A stretch of DNA of 64,000 nt from Leadbetterella sp035299025 (GTDB lineage: Bacteria; Bacteroidota; Bacteroidia; Cytophagales; Spirosomataceae): NCBI GenBank assembly GCA_035299025.1, contig DATGXK010000014.1, positions 254,494 through 318,493 of the forward strand, in the 5' to 3' direction. A program made the position numbers and the translations under genes. Below are positions 42,608-51,869 of this stretch, piece after piece. Position 1 is the first letter of the stretch. Every line of letters begins with the position of its first letter. The notes under the pieces were generated by a model, which had not been told where the DNA came from, ran no database searches, and saw nothing but the letters and a program-made list of their open reading frames with translations.

Positions 42608-42748
42608 ATAACGTTTGGCAGCTACCCTAAGGTGGCGATTTCGAAGAACTTCACTGTCAACCAAGCAGCAACTTTGATATAAGCACAAAGCTTGATTTAA
42701 CCACTGAACCGCCACTTTTGGTTAGGTGCTGTTACCACCAGTTGTTAT
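42608..42748. repeat. attC-like imperfect palindrome
   Basis: Helices in order from outside: ATAAC (42608-42612) with GTTAT (42744-42748), TGG with CCA, CAGC with GCTG, ACCCTAA with TTAGGT (one bulge), and GTGGCG (42632-42637) with CGCCAC (42710-42715). Extra bases (TTACCA) stick out on one arm only, as in integron recombination sites. It ends two bases before the stop codon of the DUF1828 gene, where a cassette site would be. Confidence 0.55.
42731..42747 (+). repeat. Left inverted repeat of the two-gene module
   Basis: GTTACCACCAGTTGTTA. Its near-exact reverse complement lies at 44147-44162, on the other side of the DUF6978/DUF1828 pair. Confidence 0.6.
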
Positions 42749-42750
42749 TG

Positions 42751-43563
42751 TCATATGATTTCGAGTATTCGTTCTTTTTCAGTCCACTTAACTGGTTCTC
42801 TTGTCGTTTTTTCTTTTAGCAATTCAAATATAAAAGCTGATTTTTCAGGCAAATAACCTTCTGATTGGTCGTTTACAATTGCTAGTCTTTCTTTAATTAA
42901 GTCTTGATATTTAGATTTAACTGCTATTTCAAAATTCACAATTGATTTTCTCAAATCATTCTCAAAATAAGACTGAGTTGAACCAGTTACATAAGTCAAT
43001 AAGTAAAGTTTTGAACTTTTATTGATTATTGCATTGAACTTGATGCTTTGAAAGTCGTCAAGTGCTGAACGAAGCTTGACCTTGTCTGAATAGTTTACTT
43101 TTAGATAATCGTTAGCATCTCTTCTAAAAGTCTCCCTTTCTTTTTCTTCTTTCTCGTCTTTATACTGAATACAAAAAGCATTGACTACTCCAACAATGAA
43201 ATTTGAAAGGTCAAAAACCGCACTTGGAATTTGCTCTAAATTTTCGCAAGTTTTGTAGTAAAATTCTACACCTTCTTTGTCAAGAGTTGATTTGACATTA
43301 TATGAACACTTGAATGCAGTTGTTATTCTTTTTACAATAAATTCTGATTCGTCATAAAGTGGTGTTTCATAATAATTTTGGTCTATCCACCCACTATCTG
43401 TAATTACTATTTTATTGTTTGTTAAGGTTATAAAAACTGAAACAAATTTGCTGTTTAGGGTTGAATAGGCAGTTATTACTTCAAGTGCATTTTGTCTAAC
43501 CTTAAAATTTGTAAGGTTGCAAAATGAAGATTTTATTTTTTCTATAATTTCTTGATTGTTCAT
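42751..43563 (-). CDS. DUF1828-domain protein
   Basis: A 270-residue soluble protein. The N-terminal third has the DUF1828 pattern: a beta-rich stretch with ITLTNNKIVITDSGW followed by a helix and an aromatic segment. Residues 140-270 are helical and charged (KEEKERETFRRDANDYLKV; IKSKYQDL type). DUF1828 proteins have no settled function but recur beside other unknown proteins in phage-defence or mobile regions. Two bases separate it from the DUF6978-like gene, so they form an operon. ATG start. Confidence 0.65.
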   Translation of the reverse strand: MNNQEIIEKIKSSFCNLTNFKVRQNALEVITAYSTLNSKFVSVFITLTNNKIVITDSGWIDQNYYETPLYDESEFIVKRITTAFKCSYNVKSTLDKEGVEFYYKTCENLEQIPSAVFDLSNFIVGVVNAFCIQYKDEKEEKERETFRRDANDYLKVNYSDKVKLRSALDDFQSIKFNAIINKSSKLYLLTYVTGSTQSYFENDLRKSIVNFEIAVKSKYQDLIKERLAIVNDQSEGYLPEKSAFIFELLKEKTTREPVKWTEKERILEII

Positions 43564-43565
43564 TG

Positions 43566-44135
43566 CTATTCAAATGAAATGTTGTCAAAGTTAATATTTT
43601 GAATTGCAGAAAACTCGAGTTCAGGTGCTTTGTCTATAACAGTTGGAAAGTCGCCAGTTGACAGTTTAGAATTGCATTCCATACAAAAAAGTGAAACGCC
43701 AAAATTTATGTCTTCTGCTATAATCTGTGCGTCTTTCTCCTTTTTTAACGTCTCATTTTTATAAGCAATTGGTTTGCCGTCTTCTTTGTATGAGTTAAAA
43801 TGAGGAGTCGTTACAGATTGTTCTTCGAGAGGAATGTCAGGAAAGTCATTTCTGTGAGCTGGACCATCTGAGTCAAAGCGAAAAAATGGTTCGCCTGTCA
43901 AAGAAGGGCAACGAAGTTTAATGCCATATTTTGAATCTCTTTTACTTCTCTCTACAAAAAATATTATGTTGTCACTAATTGTTTGGTGCTGAATAGAACT
44001 TTGTCCAGTCAGCCATTTTGCATTACTTTTTTTGGGCTCAAGTTGAATCGTCTTTTTCAATACGATTTTGTCGACCGTTACAAGTTCCTTGAAAAAGTGA
44101 AATTGGTCTTTTATGTCTTTGTTTGTTCTGTTCAC
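43566..44135 (-). CDS. DUF6978-like protein
   Basis: A 189-residue soluble protein starting at GTG. The sequence IIFFVERSKRDSKYGIKLRC, LTGEPFFRFDSDGPAHRND and TTPHFNSYKEDGKPIAYKN matches my recollection of the DUF6978 family, in which the His-Asn and His-Phe-Asn segments look like conserved polar sites. A CMECNSK segment near residue 152 could bind metal, though only two Cys are seen. It is the first gene of a two-gene operon with DUF1828. The family name is remembered rather than searched, so treat it as tentative. Confidence 0.55.
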   Translation of the reverse strand: MNRTNKDIKDQFHFFKELVTVDKIVLKKTIQLEPKKSNAKWLTGQSSIQHQTISDNIIFFVERSKRDSKYGIKLRCPSLTGEPFFRFDSDGPAHRNDFPDIPLEEQSVTTPHFNSYKEDGKPIAYKNETLKKEKDAQIIAEDINFGVSLFCMECNSKLSTGDFPTVIDKAPELEFSAIQNINFDNISFE

Positions 44136-44577
44136 GATTGTCGTTTTACAATTGGTGGTAACGAGTATGTTTACGAAACTCTTAAAATGTGTTTCGGTAA
44201 TATTGTTATTAAATTTTTATTGATTTTCTTATTAATGAGTTAATAATGTGGATTTTGTGAGAATTAGGGAGTTTCGTTAATATTTTCATAAGAATCTTGG
44301 AGGCTTGATTACTAATTTTGTGGTCTACAAATATATTTCTAAAATTCCTCTTTTCCAATTAATTATATGAGCTCTAGTTTATCCCAATGATTTAGGTTTT
44401 TATACCAACCTTTTGTGCCTATGTTGGTGTTAGTTTTAAGCTACCTCAATTCAATGACACTAATATCCATTTCAATACTATCAGAGTTCATAAAGTAATA
44501 TTAAATCTAATTCAGGTTATTCAAACACTTTCAAAAGCAACAGCTAAACACTGCATATGTTCATCTTGTCATGGCCG
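44136..44577. other. Gap with right inverted repeat
   Basis: About 440 bases upstream of the DUF6978/DUF1828 operon. TACAATTGGTGGTAAC at 44147-44162 is the right inverted repeat. A small hairpin ACGAAAC/GTTTCGGT lies near 44174-44199. No gene supported. Confidence 0.5.
44147..44162 (-). repeat. Right inverted repeat of the two-gene module
   Basis: TACAATTGGTGGTAAC, 11 bases upstream of the DUF6978-like start. The reverse complement matches the left repeat except one base and one small gap. Confidence 0.6.
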
Positions 44578-44843
44578 ATATTGAATACAAAATCGCCAGC
44601 GGAACGCCGCCCGATATGAATAGAAAATCGCCGATGTTGAACACGAAATCGTGAATGTTGAATAGAAAATCGCCGATGTTGAACACAAAATCGCCAATAT
44701 TGAATAGAAAATCGTCGATGTTGAACACAAAATCGGCAATGTTGAATACAAAATCGCCGATGTTGAATAGAAAATCGGGGAATTCGAATACAAAATCGCC
44801 AATGTTGAACACGAAATCGCCAATGTTGAATACTAAATCATCT
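44578..44843. repeat. 21-bp minisatellite, about 12 units
   Basis: Consensus unit ATGTTGAATA-NNAAATCGCCN, 21 bases. Units start at 44634, 44655, 44676, 44697, 44718, 44739, 44760, 44781, 44802 and 44823, with two earlier divergent ones from 44578 and 44614 separated by a 15-base break. Because 21 is a multiple of three, frames stay open on both strands (MLNTKSP on the plus strand, FNIGDF-V on the minus strand). No gene start or flanking domain makes either frame convincing. Confidence 0.9.
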
Positions 44844-44878
44844 TTTTTTAACCTAATGACTACCGTCTAAAGCCCCTC

Positions 44879-47230
44879 TCACAACGACAAAGCCACCAAT
44901 TCACCTGGGTGGCCAACGGCTCCCACGGCTACTATGATATACTGCTTGCCATTGATGGAGTAGGTCATCGGTACACCTGTTTGGTTGGCAGGTAGGTTTA
45001 TCTCCGCAATTATCTTTCCTGTGGCTTTGTCATGGGCTCTAAAAACCTTGCCGCCACCGCCGTCAGAGGCGTATAGACCTGAGCCTTCGCCTGCAAATAA
45101 TAGTGTCTTTGTGACCAACATGCCCACCCGCTCGGGGCTGCCCGTTCGTGGTATCTTCAGGCCTTTCAGTGCCGGTATGTTCTTTACCCAATCTGGCGTA
45201 TCGGAGTTGGGCACCATCCATTGGTGTTCGCCTTTGTTGAGGTCTATGGCGGTTATTCTGCCATAAGGCGGCTTCACCAAGGGCAAGCCATAGGGCCCAA
45301 TGCGTGAGGCACCCAAAAATGCCACATAGTCCATGTCCCCAGCTCCTTTGGGTGCGGGTTCTATGCTCATGGGCCGTAAAACGGTACTCGAAGAAACATA
45401 CAAAACGCCCGTCTCGGGGTCAAAAACACCACCTTGCCAGTTGGCTCCGCCCACGGCGTCAGGTATCATCAAAGTACCCAGTTCTTTTGGTGGATTATAT
45501 AGATTTACAGGCGTGTACAATGGCCCTTTGTGAAACTTGGCCGCAATCTTCTGGGCTTCTTTTTTTATTTCAGGCGTAAAATCCACCAGAATGTTGTCGG
45601 AATAACCTTGTCGGTCAAACGGAGCCGGCTTGGTTGGAAACGGCTGCGTAGGAGAGGTGATTTCGCCCGGAACGGTGCTTTTGGGTACAGGCCTTTCCTC
45701 AATGGGCCAAACAGGCTGCCCCGTAATTCTGTCAAATACAAAAGCAAAGGCCTGCTTGGTTACTTGCACCACGGCTTTTATGGGTTTTCCGTCTACATTA
45801 ATGTCGGCCAAAATGGGGGGAGCAGGCAAGTCATAATCCCAAATGTCGTGATGCACCAACTGATAATGCCAGACCCTTTCGCCTGTTTTGGCATTGAGGC
45901 AAACCAAACTCTGCGAAAAAAGATTGTCTCCCGGGCGATGGCCGCCATAAAAATCGCCAGTAGGTGCCTCTATCGGCAGATACACATAGCCCAAGTCTGG
46001 GTCGGCAGTAAGGGGAGCCCACGCTCCGGCATTGCCCGTGTATTTCCAGCTTTCCGCTTTCCAAGTGTCGTTTCCTGCCTCGCCAGCCTGCGGAATGGTG
46101 TGGAAAGTCCAGATTTTTTTGCCTGTTTTTATGTCATAGCCCAATATATCGCCTCGTACCTGACTTTTAGACGTAGGAGCCAGCCCAACAGGAAAACTCG
46201 AACCTATCACGATAACATCATTCACGATAATGGGAGGTGAGGTAGAGCCAATGGTGGAGGTCAGGGGATCTATTTGGCTGTCCAAACCTTTTTTCAAATC
46301 CACAATGCCATTTTCACCAAAATCACTTACCAAATGACCAGTTTTGGCATCCAAAGCCACGAGCTGAAAACTGGGTGATACAAAAATAATCTTGTCTAGG
46401 CCTTTCACTTTGTCTTCCCAATAGGCCACGCCTCGGCCAGAGTTTTGTCTTGGCACGTAGGCTTTTCGTTCTTTTTCGTCAAGTCTAAAGGTCCAAAGTG
46501 TTTCGCCAGTTTCGCCATCTATGGCCACCACACTTCTGCTTAATCCTGCCGTAGTGTACACTATGCCTTTGACCATCAGGGGTGTAGATTTAAAATAGAA
46601 CTCAGGATTTGGGCCAAAATTGTCGGTTTTCCATCGCCAAGCTATTTTCATTTGACTTACGTTGCTTTCATTTATTTGGTCGAGTGGCGAATAGTTGGTG
46701 CTCGCAAAATCTCCCCGATGCTGTTTCCATTCGGCCTCTATGGTTTTGGGTTTGGTGTTCACCAAGGCAGGCTTGAAACCCATACTCACCCGCGACGGCG
46801 GAGCCATGCCTATCATAATTTTCTCCGAAGAATTCTTAAAACTCAAAGGCTTTTCACCAGCGGGAAATCCGTTGGTGTTCAAAATAAATGCGATGAGTGC
46901 GGTATATGTTTTTTCGTCAAATGAATTGGGTTGTGTTTTGGGCATGGTGGTTTTGGTATAAACATACAATTCCCTTAGGGTTTTGTTTTTCCATTTGTTT
47001 TGGAATCTTTCTCCTACCAGAGCCGTTCCGCCCTCGCTTCCTCTCAAATCTCTTCCGTGGCAAACGGCACAGTTGTTGGCATATATTTCTGAGACAGCCG
47101 CCACCTGTTCGGTGCTAAAGACGCCATTCAGAGCCGTTGGCAATTCTGCTTGTGTAGCAACTTTGACTTGGGAATAGGCGATGATTTTGGCCAAAAACAA
47201 ACAAAGGAACAGCATTATAGATCTCTTCAT
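44879..47230 (-). CDS. Cytochrome c / PQQ-dependent dehydrogenase
   Basis: A 783-residue exported protein from the ATG at 47230, which opens a signal peptide ending IAYSQ; the frame runs 77 residues further upstream with no plausible start. Residues about 35-125 are a cytochrome c domain with haem motif Cys54, Cys57, His58 (CAVCHGRDLRG) and a candidate Met ligand in TTMPKTQ. The rest is a quinoprotein propeller of the alcohol/glucose-dehydrogenase kind: TNYSPLDQINESN, VVAIDGETGETLWTFRL, ETGVLYVSSST and GGGGKVFRAHDKATGK. It oxidises an alcohol or sugar in the periplasm and passes electrons to haem. The haem domain precedes the propeller, the reverse of classical quinohaemoproteins. Confidence 0.93.
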   Translation of the reverse strand: MKRSIMLFLCLFLAKIIAYSQVKVATQAELPTALNGVFSTEQVAAVSEIYANNCAVCHGRDLRGSEGGTALVGERFQNKWKNKTLRELYVYTKTTMPKTQPNSFDEKTYTALIAFILNTNGFPAGEKPLSFKNSSEKIMIGMAPPSRVSMGFKPALVNTKPKTIEAEWKQHRGDFASTNYSPLDQINESNVSQMKIAWRWKTDNFGPNPEFYFKSTPLMVKGIVYTTAGLSRSVVAIDGETGETLWTFRLDEKERKAYVPRQNSGRGVAYWEDKVKGLDKIIFVSPSFQLVALDAKTGHLVSDFGENGIVDLKKGLDSQIDPLTSTIGSTSPPIIVNDVIVIGSSFPVGLAPTSKSQVRGDILGYDIKTGKKIWTFHTIPQAGEAGNDTWKAESWKYTGNAGAWAPLTADPDLGYVYLPIEAPTGDFYGGHRPGDNLFSQSLVCLNAKTGERVWHYQLVHHDIWDYDLPAPPILADINVDGKPIKAVVQVTKQAFAFVFDRITGQPVWPIEERPVPKSTVPGEITSPTQPFPTKPAPFDRQGYSDNILVDFTPEIKKEAQKIAAKFHKGPLYTPVNLYNPPKELGTLMIPDAVGGANWQGGVFDPETGVLYVSSSTVLRPMSIEPAPKGAGDMDYVAFLGASRIGPYGLPLVKPPYGRITAIDLNKGEHQWMVPNSDTPDWVKNIPALKGLKIPRTGSPERVGMLVTKTLLFAGEGSGLYASDGGGGKVFRAHDKATGKIIAEINLPANQTGVPMTYSINGKQYIIVAVGAVGHPGELVALSL

Positions 47231-47696
47231 AGCAAGATGGGAGTTTGAACGTTTTCCAAAAATAGTAATAATGTCTGTGATTTTGTGTAAGATTTCAACG
47301 CCTTGATGAGCAAATGAATCATGGAAAGGGGGAAATACGATCGGTAAGGGTGATATAGTTTTTTGAATTATCTTAGTTGCCACCCGGCAGGGAGTGATTT
47401 TCGCCGCTTGGAGATTTATAAAACACGATACGTTAGGGTATTTAGGCCATAGAATGCCCACTATTCATACTCGGTTGAAGTAATTGCCAAACAGAGCGTC
47501 TAGAAATCCTTGAATTTTATTGATATTTATTAGAACATTTGAAAATTACATTTATATTTGTGTAAAAATGACACATATAAATATTAATATAATATATTGA
47601 TATATAAATAAATTGTTAAAATGGTCATTTGATCTATTTTACAGTAAGTTTGTTGTTATTTTACGTTCAGCATTTTGCAGATATTCAACCTTTACA
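47231..47696. promoter_or_regulatory. Divergent region upstream of the glycosidase cluster
   Basis: About 465 bases. TATATTTG at 47553-47560 and TAAGTTTG at 47645-47652 both fit TAnnTTTG, but neither has a well-spaced TTTG upstream. 47573-47615 is extremely AT-rich. This is the only long gap upstream of the whole cluster, so its main promoter should be here. Confidence 0.4.
47681..47690 (+). promoter_or_regulatory. TATTCAACC leader motif
   Basis: ATATTCAACC, six bases before the GH95 start codon. Confidence 0.45.
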
Positions 47697-50150
47697 ATGA
47701 AAAAAGTAACGCTTTGTTTCTTTATTATTTGGGCGACATTCGCCCAAGCCCAATCTCCGCTAAAACTTTGGTATAAACAACCAGCAGGCAATACGTGGGA
47801 AAATGCCCTGCCCATTGGAAACGGTCGTTTGGGTGCTATGATTTATGGGAATGTAGCCAAAGAAATAATTCAACTCAACGAACACACAGTTTGGAGTGGT
47901 AGCCCCAACCGAAATGATAATCCAAAGGCTCTTGAGAATTTAGCCGAAATCAGAAAGTTAATTTTTGAGGGTAATCATAAAGAGGCCGAAAAATTGGCTA
48001 ATCAAGCCATTATCACCAAAACTTCACACGGACAAAAATTTGAACCCGTCGGGAATCTCAACTTAGTTTTCGATGGCCATGAAAACTTTACGAACTATTA
48101 CAGAGAATTAGACATTGAAAAAGCCATCTCAAAAACTACCTATCAAGTTGGCGATGTAACTTACACCCGTGAAGCCTTTGCTTCATTGGCCGATAGGGTT
48201 ATTGTAATGAAAATTTCTGCCAGCAAAGCAGGTAATCTATCATTCAATGCCAATATTTCCTCTCCACAAAAAAGAAAAACGATTGCAACAACTTCTACCA
48301 AAGATTTAACGATTTCGGGCACAACAAGCGACCACGAAACCGTAAAAGGAATGGTCGAGTTTAAGGGAATTACCCGAATAAAATTAGAAGGTGGAAGCCT
48401 TCAATCGACTGATACTTCTTTGATAGTAAAAGGAGCAAATTCGGCTACAATTTTCATTTCAATAGCTACTAATTTTAACAATTATCAAGATTTAAGTGGT
48501 GACGAAAACAAACGTGCCACCGAATATTTAAACAAAGCCTACCCTAAAACTTACAGTTCGTTACTAAACTCGCACACTTTAGCTTATCAAAGGTTATTTA
48601 ATAGAGTTAAAATTGATTTAGGTGAAACCGATGCCGTAAAACTCCCTACCGACGAACGTCTAAGAAATTTCAGAAATACCAACGACCCACAAATGGTGGC
48701 TCTTTATTATCAATTTGGACGGTATTTGCTCATCTCCTCATCACAACCTGGTGGACAACCTGCCAATTTGCAAGGAATTTGGAATCATCGCATCAACCCA
48801 CCTTGGGACAGTAAATATACCATCAACATCAACGCCGAAATGAATTATTGGCCAGCTGAGAAAACTAATCTTTCGGAATTGCATGAGCCTTTCTTGAAAA
48901 TGGTTCAAGAACTTTCGGTGACTGGTCAGAAAACTGCCAAAGACATGTACGGTGCAAGAGGTTGGATGGCTCACCACAATACTGATATTTGGCGAGCAAC
49001 TGGTGCGATTGACGGTGCTTTTTGGGGAATGTGGACGGCAGGTGGTGGCTGGGTGAGCCAACATTTATGGGAGCATTATCTTTATACTGGCGATAAAGCA
49101 TTTTTGGCTTCAGCTTATCCTGCCCTCAAAGGAGCGGCACAATTTTATGCCGATTTCTTGATTCCACACCCATATAAAAACAATTGGTTAGTCGTAAACC
49201 CTGGAAATTCTCCTGAAAATGCTCCTGCGGCTCACGATGGTTCTTCGCTTGATGCGGGCGTTACGATGGATAATCAGATAGTTTTTGATGTGTTTAGCAA
49301 GGCAATCAGTGCGGCTCAGATTCTAAAAAAAGATGCAGCTTTTGTAGATTCTCTCAAAAAATTAAGAGATAAATTACCGCCAATGCACATCGGGCAGCAT
49401 AATCAATTACAAGAATGGCTCGATGACATCGACGACCCTAAAGACCAACACCGCCATATTTCGCACCTTTACGGACTTTATCCATCGAATCAGATTTCGG
49501 CTTATCGCACACCCGAACTTTTTGAGGCTTCTAAAAACTCCTTGATTTATCGTGGAGATGTTTCAACTGGCTGGAGCATGGGCTGGAAAGTAAACTGGTG
49601 GGCGAAACTGCAAGACGGCAATCATGCTTATAAATTGATTCAAAATCAACTCACACCCATCGGCAATGAGCGTGGTGCGGGCGGTACTTACAATAACCTT
49701 TTCGATGCTCATCCCCCTTTTCAGATTGATGGAAACTTTGGCTGTACGTCGGGAATTACCGAAATGTTGATGCAAAGCAGTGATGGTGCAGTTCATTTAC
49801 TTCCTGCCTTGCCAGATGTTTGGCCTTCTGGTAAAATTTCGGGCTTGAAAGCAATCGGAGGTTTTGAAATCGTAGAAATGCAATGGAAAGATGCCAAATT
49901 GGTGAAATTGGTCGTAAAATCTAATCTCGGAGGGAATCTGAGATTGCGTTCGCCAAATGAATTGAAACAAAACAATGGAGCAAAACTAAAAGAAGCAAAC
50001 GGCCAAAACTCCAACCCATTTTATAGTTTAGATGAAACAGCAAAACCTGTTATTTCAGAAAAATCAAGCATAAAAGTACCTACTTTAGCAACAACAAAAT
50101 TGTATGATATTGCGACACAAAAAGGTCAAATCATCACATTATCACTTTAA
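47697..50150 (+). CDS. Glycoside hydrolase family 95 (alpha-L-fucosidase type)
   Basis: An 817-residue exported enzyme from the ATG at 47697 (signal peptide to about residue 19, ending AQAQ); the frame begins 28 residues earlier without use. GH95 landmarks: N-terminal domain LPIGNGRLGAMIYGNV, LNEHTVWSGSP; (alpha/alpha)6 core with QPANLQGIWNHRINPPWDSK, NAEMNYWPAEKTNLSE, HHNTDIWRATG; and DGNFGCTSGITEMLMQS near the end. GH95 removes alpha-1,2-linked L-fucose (or L-galactose) from xyloglucan or mucin-type chains. It is the first gene of the cluster and carries the leader motif. With the GH29 at 59417 it gives two fucosidase types. Confidence 0.93.
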   Translation: MKKVTLCFFIIWATFAQAQSPLKLWYKQPAGNTWENALPIGNGRLGAMIYGNVAKEIIQLNEHTVWSGSPNRNDNPKALENLAEIRKLIFEGNHKEAEKLANQAIITKTSHGQKFEPVGNLNLVFDGHENFTNYYRELDIEKAISKTTYQVGDVTYTREAFASLADRVIVMKISASKAGNLSFNANISSPQKRKTIATTSTKDLTISGTTSDHETVKGMVEFKGITRIKLEGGSLQSTDTSLIVKGANSATIFISIATNFNNYQDLSGDENKRATEYLNKAYPKTYSSLLNSHTLAYQRLFNRVKIDLGETDAVKLPTDERLRNFRNTNDPQMVALYYQFGRYLLISSSQPGGQPANLQGIWNHRINPPWDSKYTININAEMNYWPAEKTNLSELHEPFLKMVQELSVTGQKTAKDMYGARGWMAHHNTDIWRATGAIDGAFWGMWTAGGGWVSQHLWEHYLYTGDKAFLASAYPALKGAAQFYADFLIPHPYKNNWLVVNPGNSPENAPAAHDGSSLDAGVTMDNQIVFDVFSKAISAAQILKKDAAFVDSLKKLRDKLPPMHIGQHNQLQEWLDDIDDPKDQHRHISHLYGLYPSNQISAYRTPELFEASKNSLIYRGDVSTGWSMGWKVNWWAKLQDGNHAYKLIQNQLTPIGNERGAGGTYNNLFDAHPPFQIDGNFGCTSGITEMLMQSSDGAVHLLPALPDVWPSGKISGLKAIGGFEIVEMQWKDAKLVKLVVKSNLGGNLRLRSPNELKQNNGAKLKEANGQNSNPFYSLDETAKPVISEKSSIKVPTLATTKLYDIATQKGQIITLSL

Positions 50151-50177
50151 AAATTAACGAATTAAACAAAGATTGCA

Positions 50178-51848
50178 ATGTTAAAAACAGTATCAAAAAT
50201 TTGTAGCATTATCGTATTGGTTTGTTGTGTAAAAATCGTATCGGCACAAGTAACTCTTACAAATCCGATATTAACAGGCTTTTATCCCGACCCAAGCATC
50301 GTAAAAGTAGGTGCAGATTATTATTCTGTACATTCTACTTTTTCTTATTTCCCAGGTTTGCCCATCATGCACAGCCGTGATTTGAAAAACTGGAAACAAA
50401 TTGGCAATGTAATTAGCCGTCCTTCGCAAATGGATTTCATGGGCGAGCGTATGAGCCGTGGACTTTTTGCTCCTGCCATTGCCTATTACAAAGGTATTTA
50501 CTATGTTACTTGTACTGATATTGACCACGATGGCAACTTTGTGGTTACGGCCACTAATCCTGCTGGACCTTACAGTAATCCCGTAAAATTGCCACAAGTA
50601 AGAGGCATCGACCCATCTATTTATTTCGATGAAGCTACCGATAAAGCCTACATAACCTACAACAGCGATGCTCCTGATAATAAACCACTTTATTCAGGTC
50701 ATCGTACAGTACAAATGTATGAGTTTGATTACAAAAACTTAAAGGTAATTGGCGAGAAAAAACAATTAATCAACGGCGGTGTGGACATTACCAAAAAACC
50801 AGTTTGGATTGAAGGTCCCCACATCATGAAACGTAACGATTGGTATATTTTGTATTGTGCCGAAGGTGGAACATCGGTCAATCACTCACAAGTTGCCTTG
50901 CGTAGCAAAGATATTTGGGGACCGTACGTGCCGTACGAAGGAAATCCTGTTTTGACTCAAAGAGGTTTACCTGCCGACCGCCCAAATCCAATTACTTCAG
51001 CAGGACACGCCCAATTTATTGAAGGGCCAGATGGCAATTGGTACTCGATTTTTTTGGCGGTTCGGCCTTACGAAGGTGATTTTTACAATACAGGTCGTGA
51101 AATGTTTATCGCTCCGCTTACTTGGGTGAACGATTGGCCAATGATTGAACACGGCGAAAAAGCCATCGAATACAAATACAAAACCAATATCAAAGAAGTT
51201 AAACAGAAAGGTGCTTTACCTCAAAATGGCAATTTTTCTTATACCATGAAGTTCGATAAAGGTCTCGACCTTTCGATGATGCACCTGCGAACAGTAGATA
51301 GTAGTTCGTTCAAAACTTCTAAAAATGGATTGACACTAAAACTAAAACCTGAGACCATTTCTGAACTCGGAAATCCATCATTTGTAGCTAAACGCCAGCA
51401 GCACATGAATAGCACTGCCGAAACTGAGCTTGTTTTCACACCAAAATCTGAAAAAGAAAAAGCTGGATTGGTAATTTATCAAGACGAAAGCCATTATTAT
51501 TTCTTGGCAAAATCAATCAAAGATGGTAAAACTCAGGTAGAATTATACAAAAGTGTTCACCGCAAAAAAGATGTAGAGTTAATAAATACACTACCAGTTG
51601 GCAATGGAAAATTAGTCCTACGCATCACTAATAATGCCGATAAATGCCATTTTGCTATTTCCGAAAACGGCAAAGATTTTAAGATTTTGGCCGAAAACCA
51701 AGATGGCAAGCATCTTTCTACCCGAGTTTCAGGTGGTTTTATTGGTAATGTTTTTGCCATGTATGCCACTTCAAACGGTGAAAAGTCAGAGAATAACGCC
51801 ACATTTAAGTATTTGAAATACAGCGGTGATGATGCCGTTTTGCGATAA
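50178..51848 (+). CDS. Glycoside hydrolase family 43 (beta-xylosidase/arabinofuranosidase type)
   Basis: A 556-residue exported enzyme, signal peptide to about residue 23. Five-bladed propeller catalytic triad: base Asp38 (FYPDPSIV), pKa-modulating Asp145 (RGIDPSIYF) and acid Glu212 (WIEGPHIMK). Residues about 340-556 form a second beta-sandwich as in the xylosidase-type GH43 branch. It cleaves terminal xylose or arabinose from hemicellulose oligosaccharides. Spaced 27 bp from GH95 and 21 bp from the next gene, so co-transcribed. Confidence 0.92.
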   Translation: MLKTVSKICSIIVLVCCVKIVSAQVTLTNPILTGFYPDPSIVKVGADYYSVHSTFSYFPGLPIMHSRDLKNWKQIGNVISRPSQMDFMGERMSRGLFAPAIAYYKGIYYVTCTDIDHDGNFVVTATNPAGPYSNPVKLPQVRGIDPSIYFDEATDKAYITYNSDAPDNKPLYSGHRTVQMYEFDYKNLKVIGEKKQLINGGVDITKKPVWIEGPHIMKRNDWYILYCAEGGTSVNHSQVALRSKDIWGPYVPYEGNPVLTQRGLPADRPNPITSAGHAQFIEGPDGNWYSIFLAVRPYEGDFYNTGREMFIAPLTWVNDWPMIEHGEKAIEYKYKTNIKEVKQKGALPQNGNFSYTMKFDKGLDLSMMHLRTVDSSSFKTSKNGLTLKLKPETISELGNPSFVAKRQQHMNSTAETELVFTPKSEKEKAGLVIYQDESHYYFLAKSIKDGKTQVELYKSVHRKKDVELINTLPVGNGKLVLRITNNADKCHFAISENGKDFKILAENQDGKHLSTRVSGGFIGNVFAMYATSNGEKSENNATFKYLKYSGDDAVLR

Positions 51849-51869
51849 CATTTCATTCTATTTATAAAA

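Noticed and set aside
42604..44163. Ordinary integron cassette
   Set aside because: Cassette sites should be direct repeats in one orientation; here the two flanks point inward and only one side forms a full hairpin, and no integron integrase is present.
44578..44843. CRISPR array
   Set aside because: Units are contiguous 21-mers without spacers, and no cas gene is near.
44561..44870. Reading frames of 71-84 codons on both strands over the repeat
   Set aside because: They exist only because the repeat unit is 21 bases; no signal, domain or conserved start supports translation.
45530..46240. A 236-codon plus-strand frame opposite the PQQ dehydrogenase
   Set aside because: Shadow of a well-supported quinoprotein; composition is Arg-rich and unlike neighbours.
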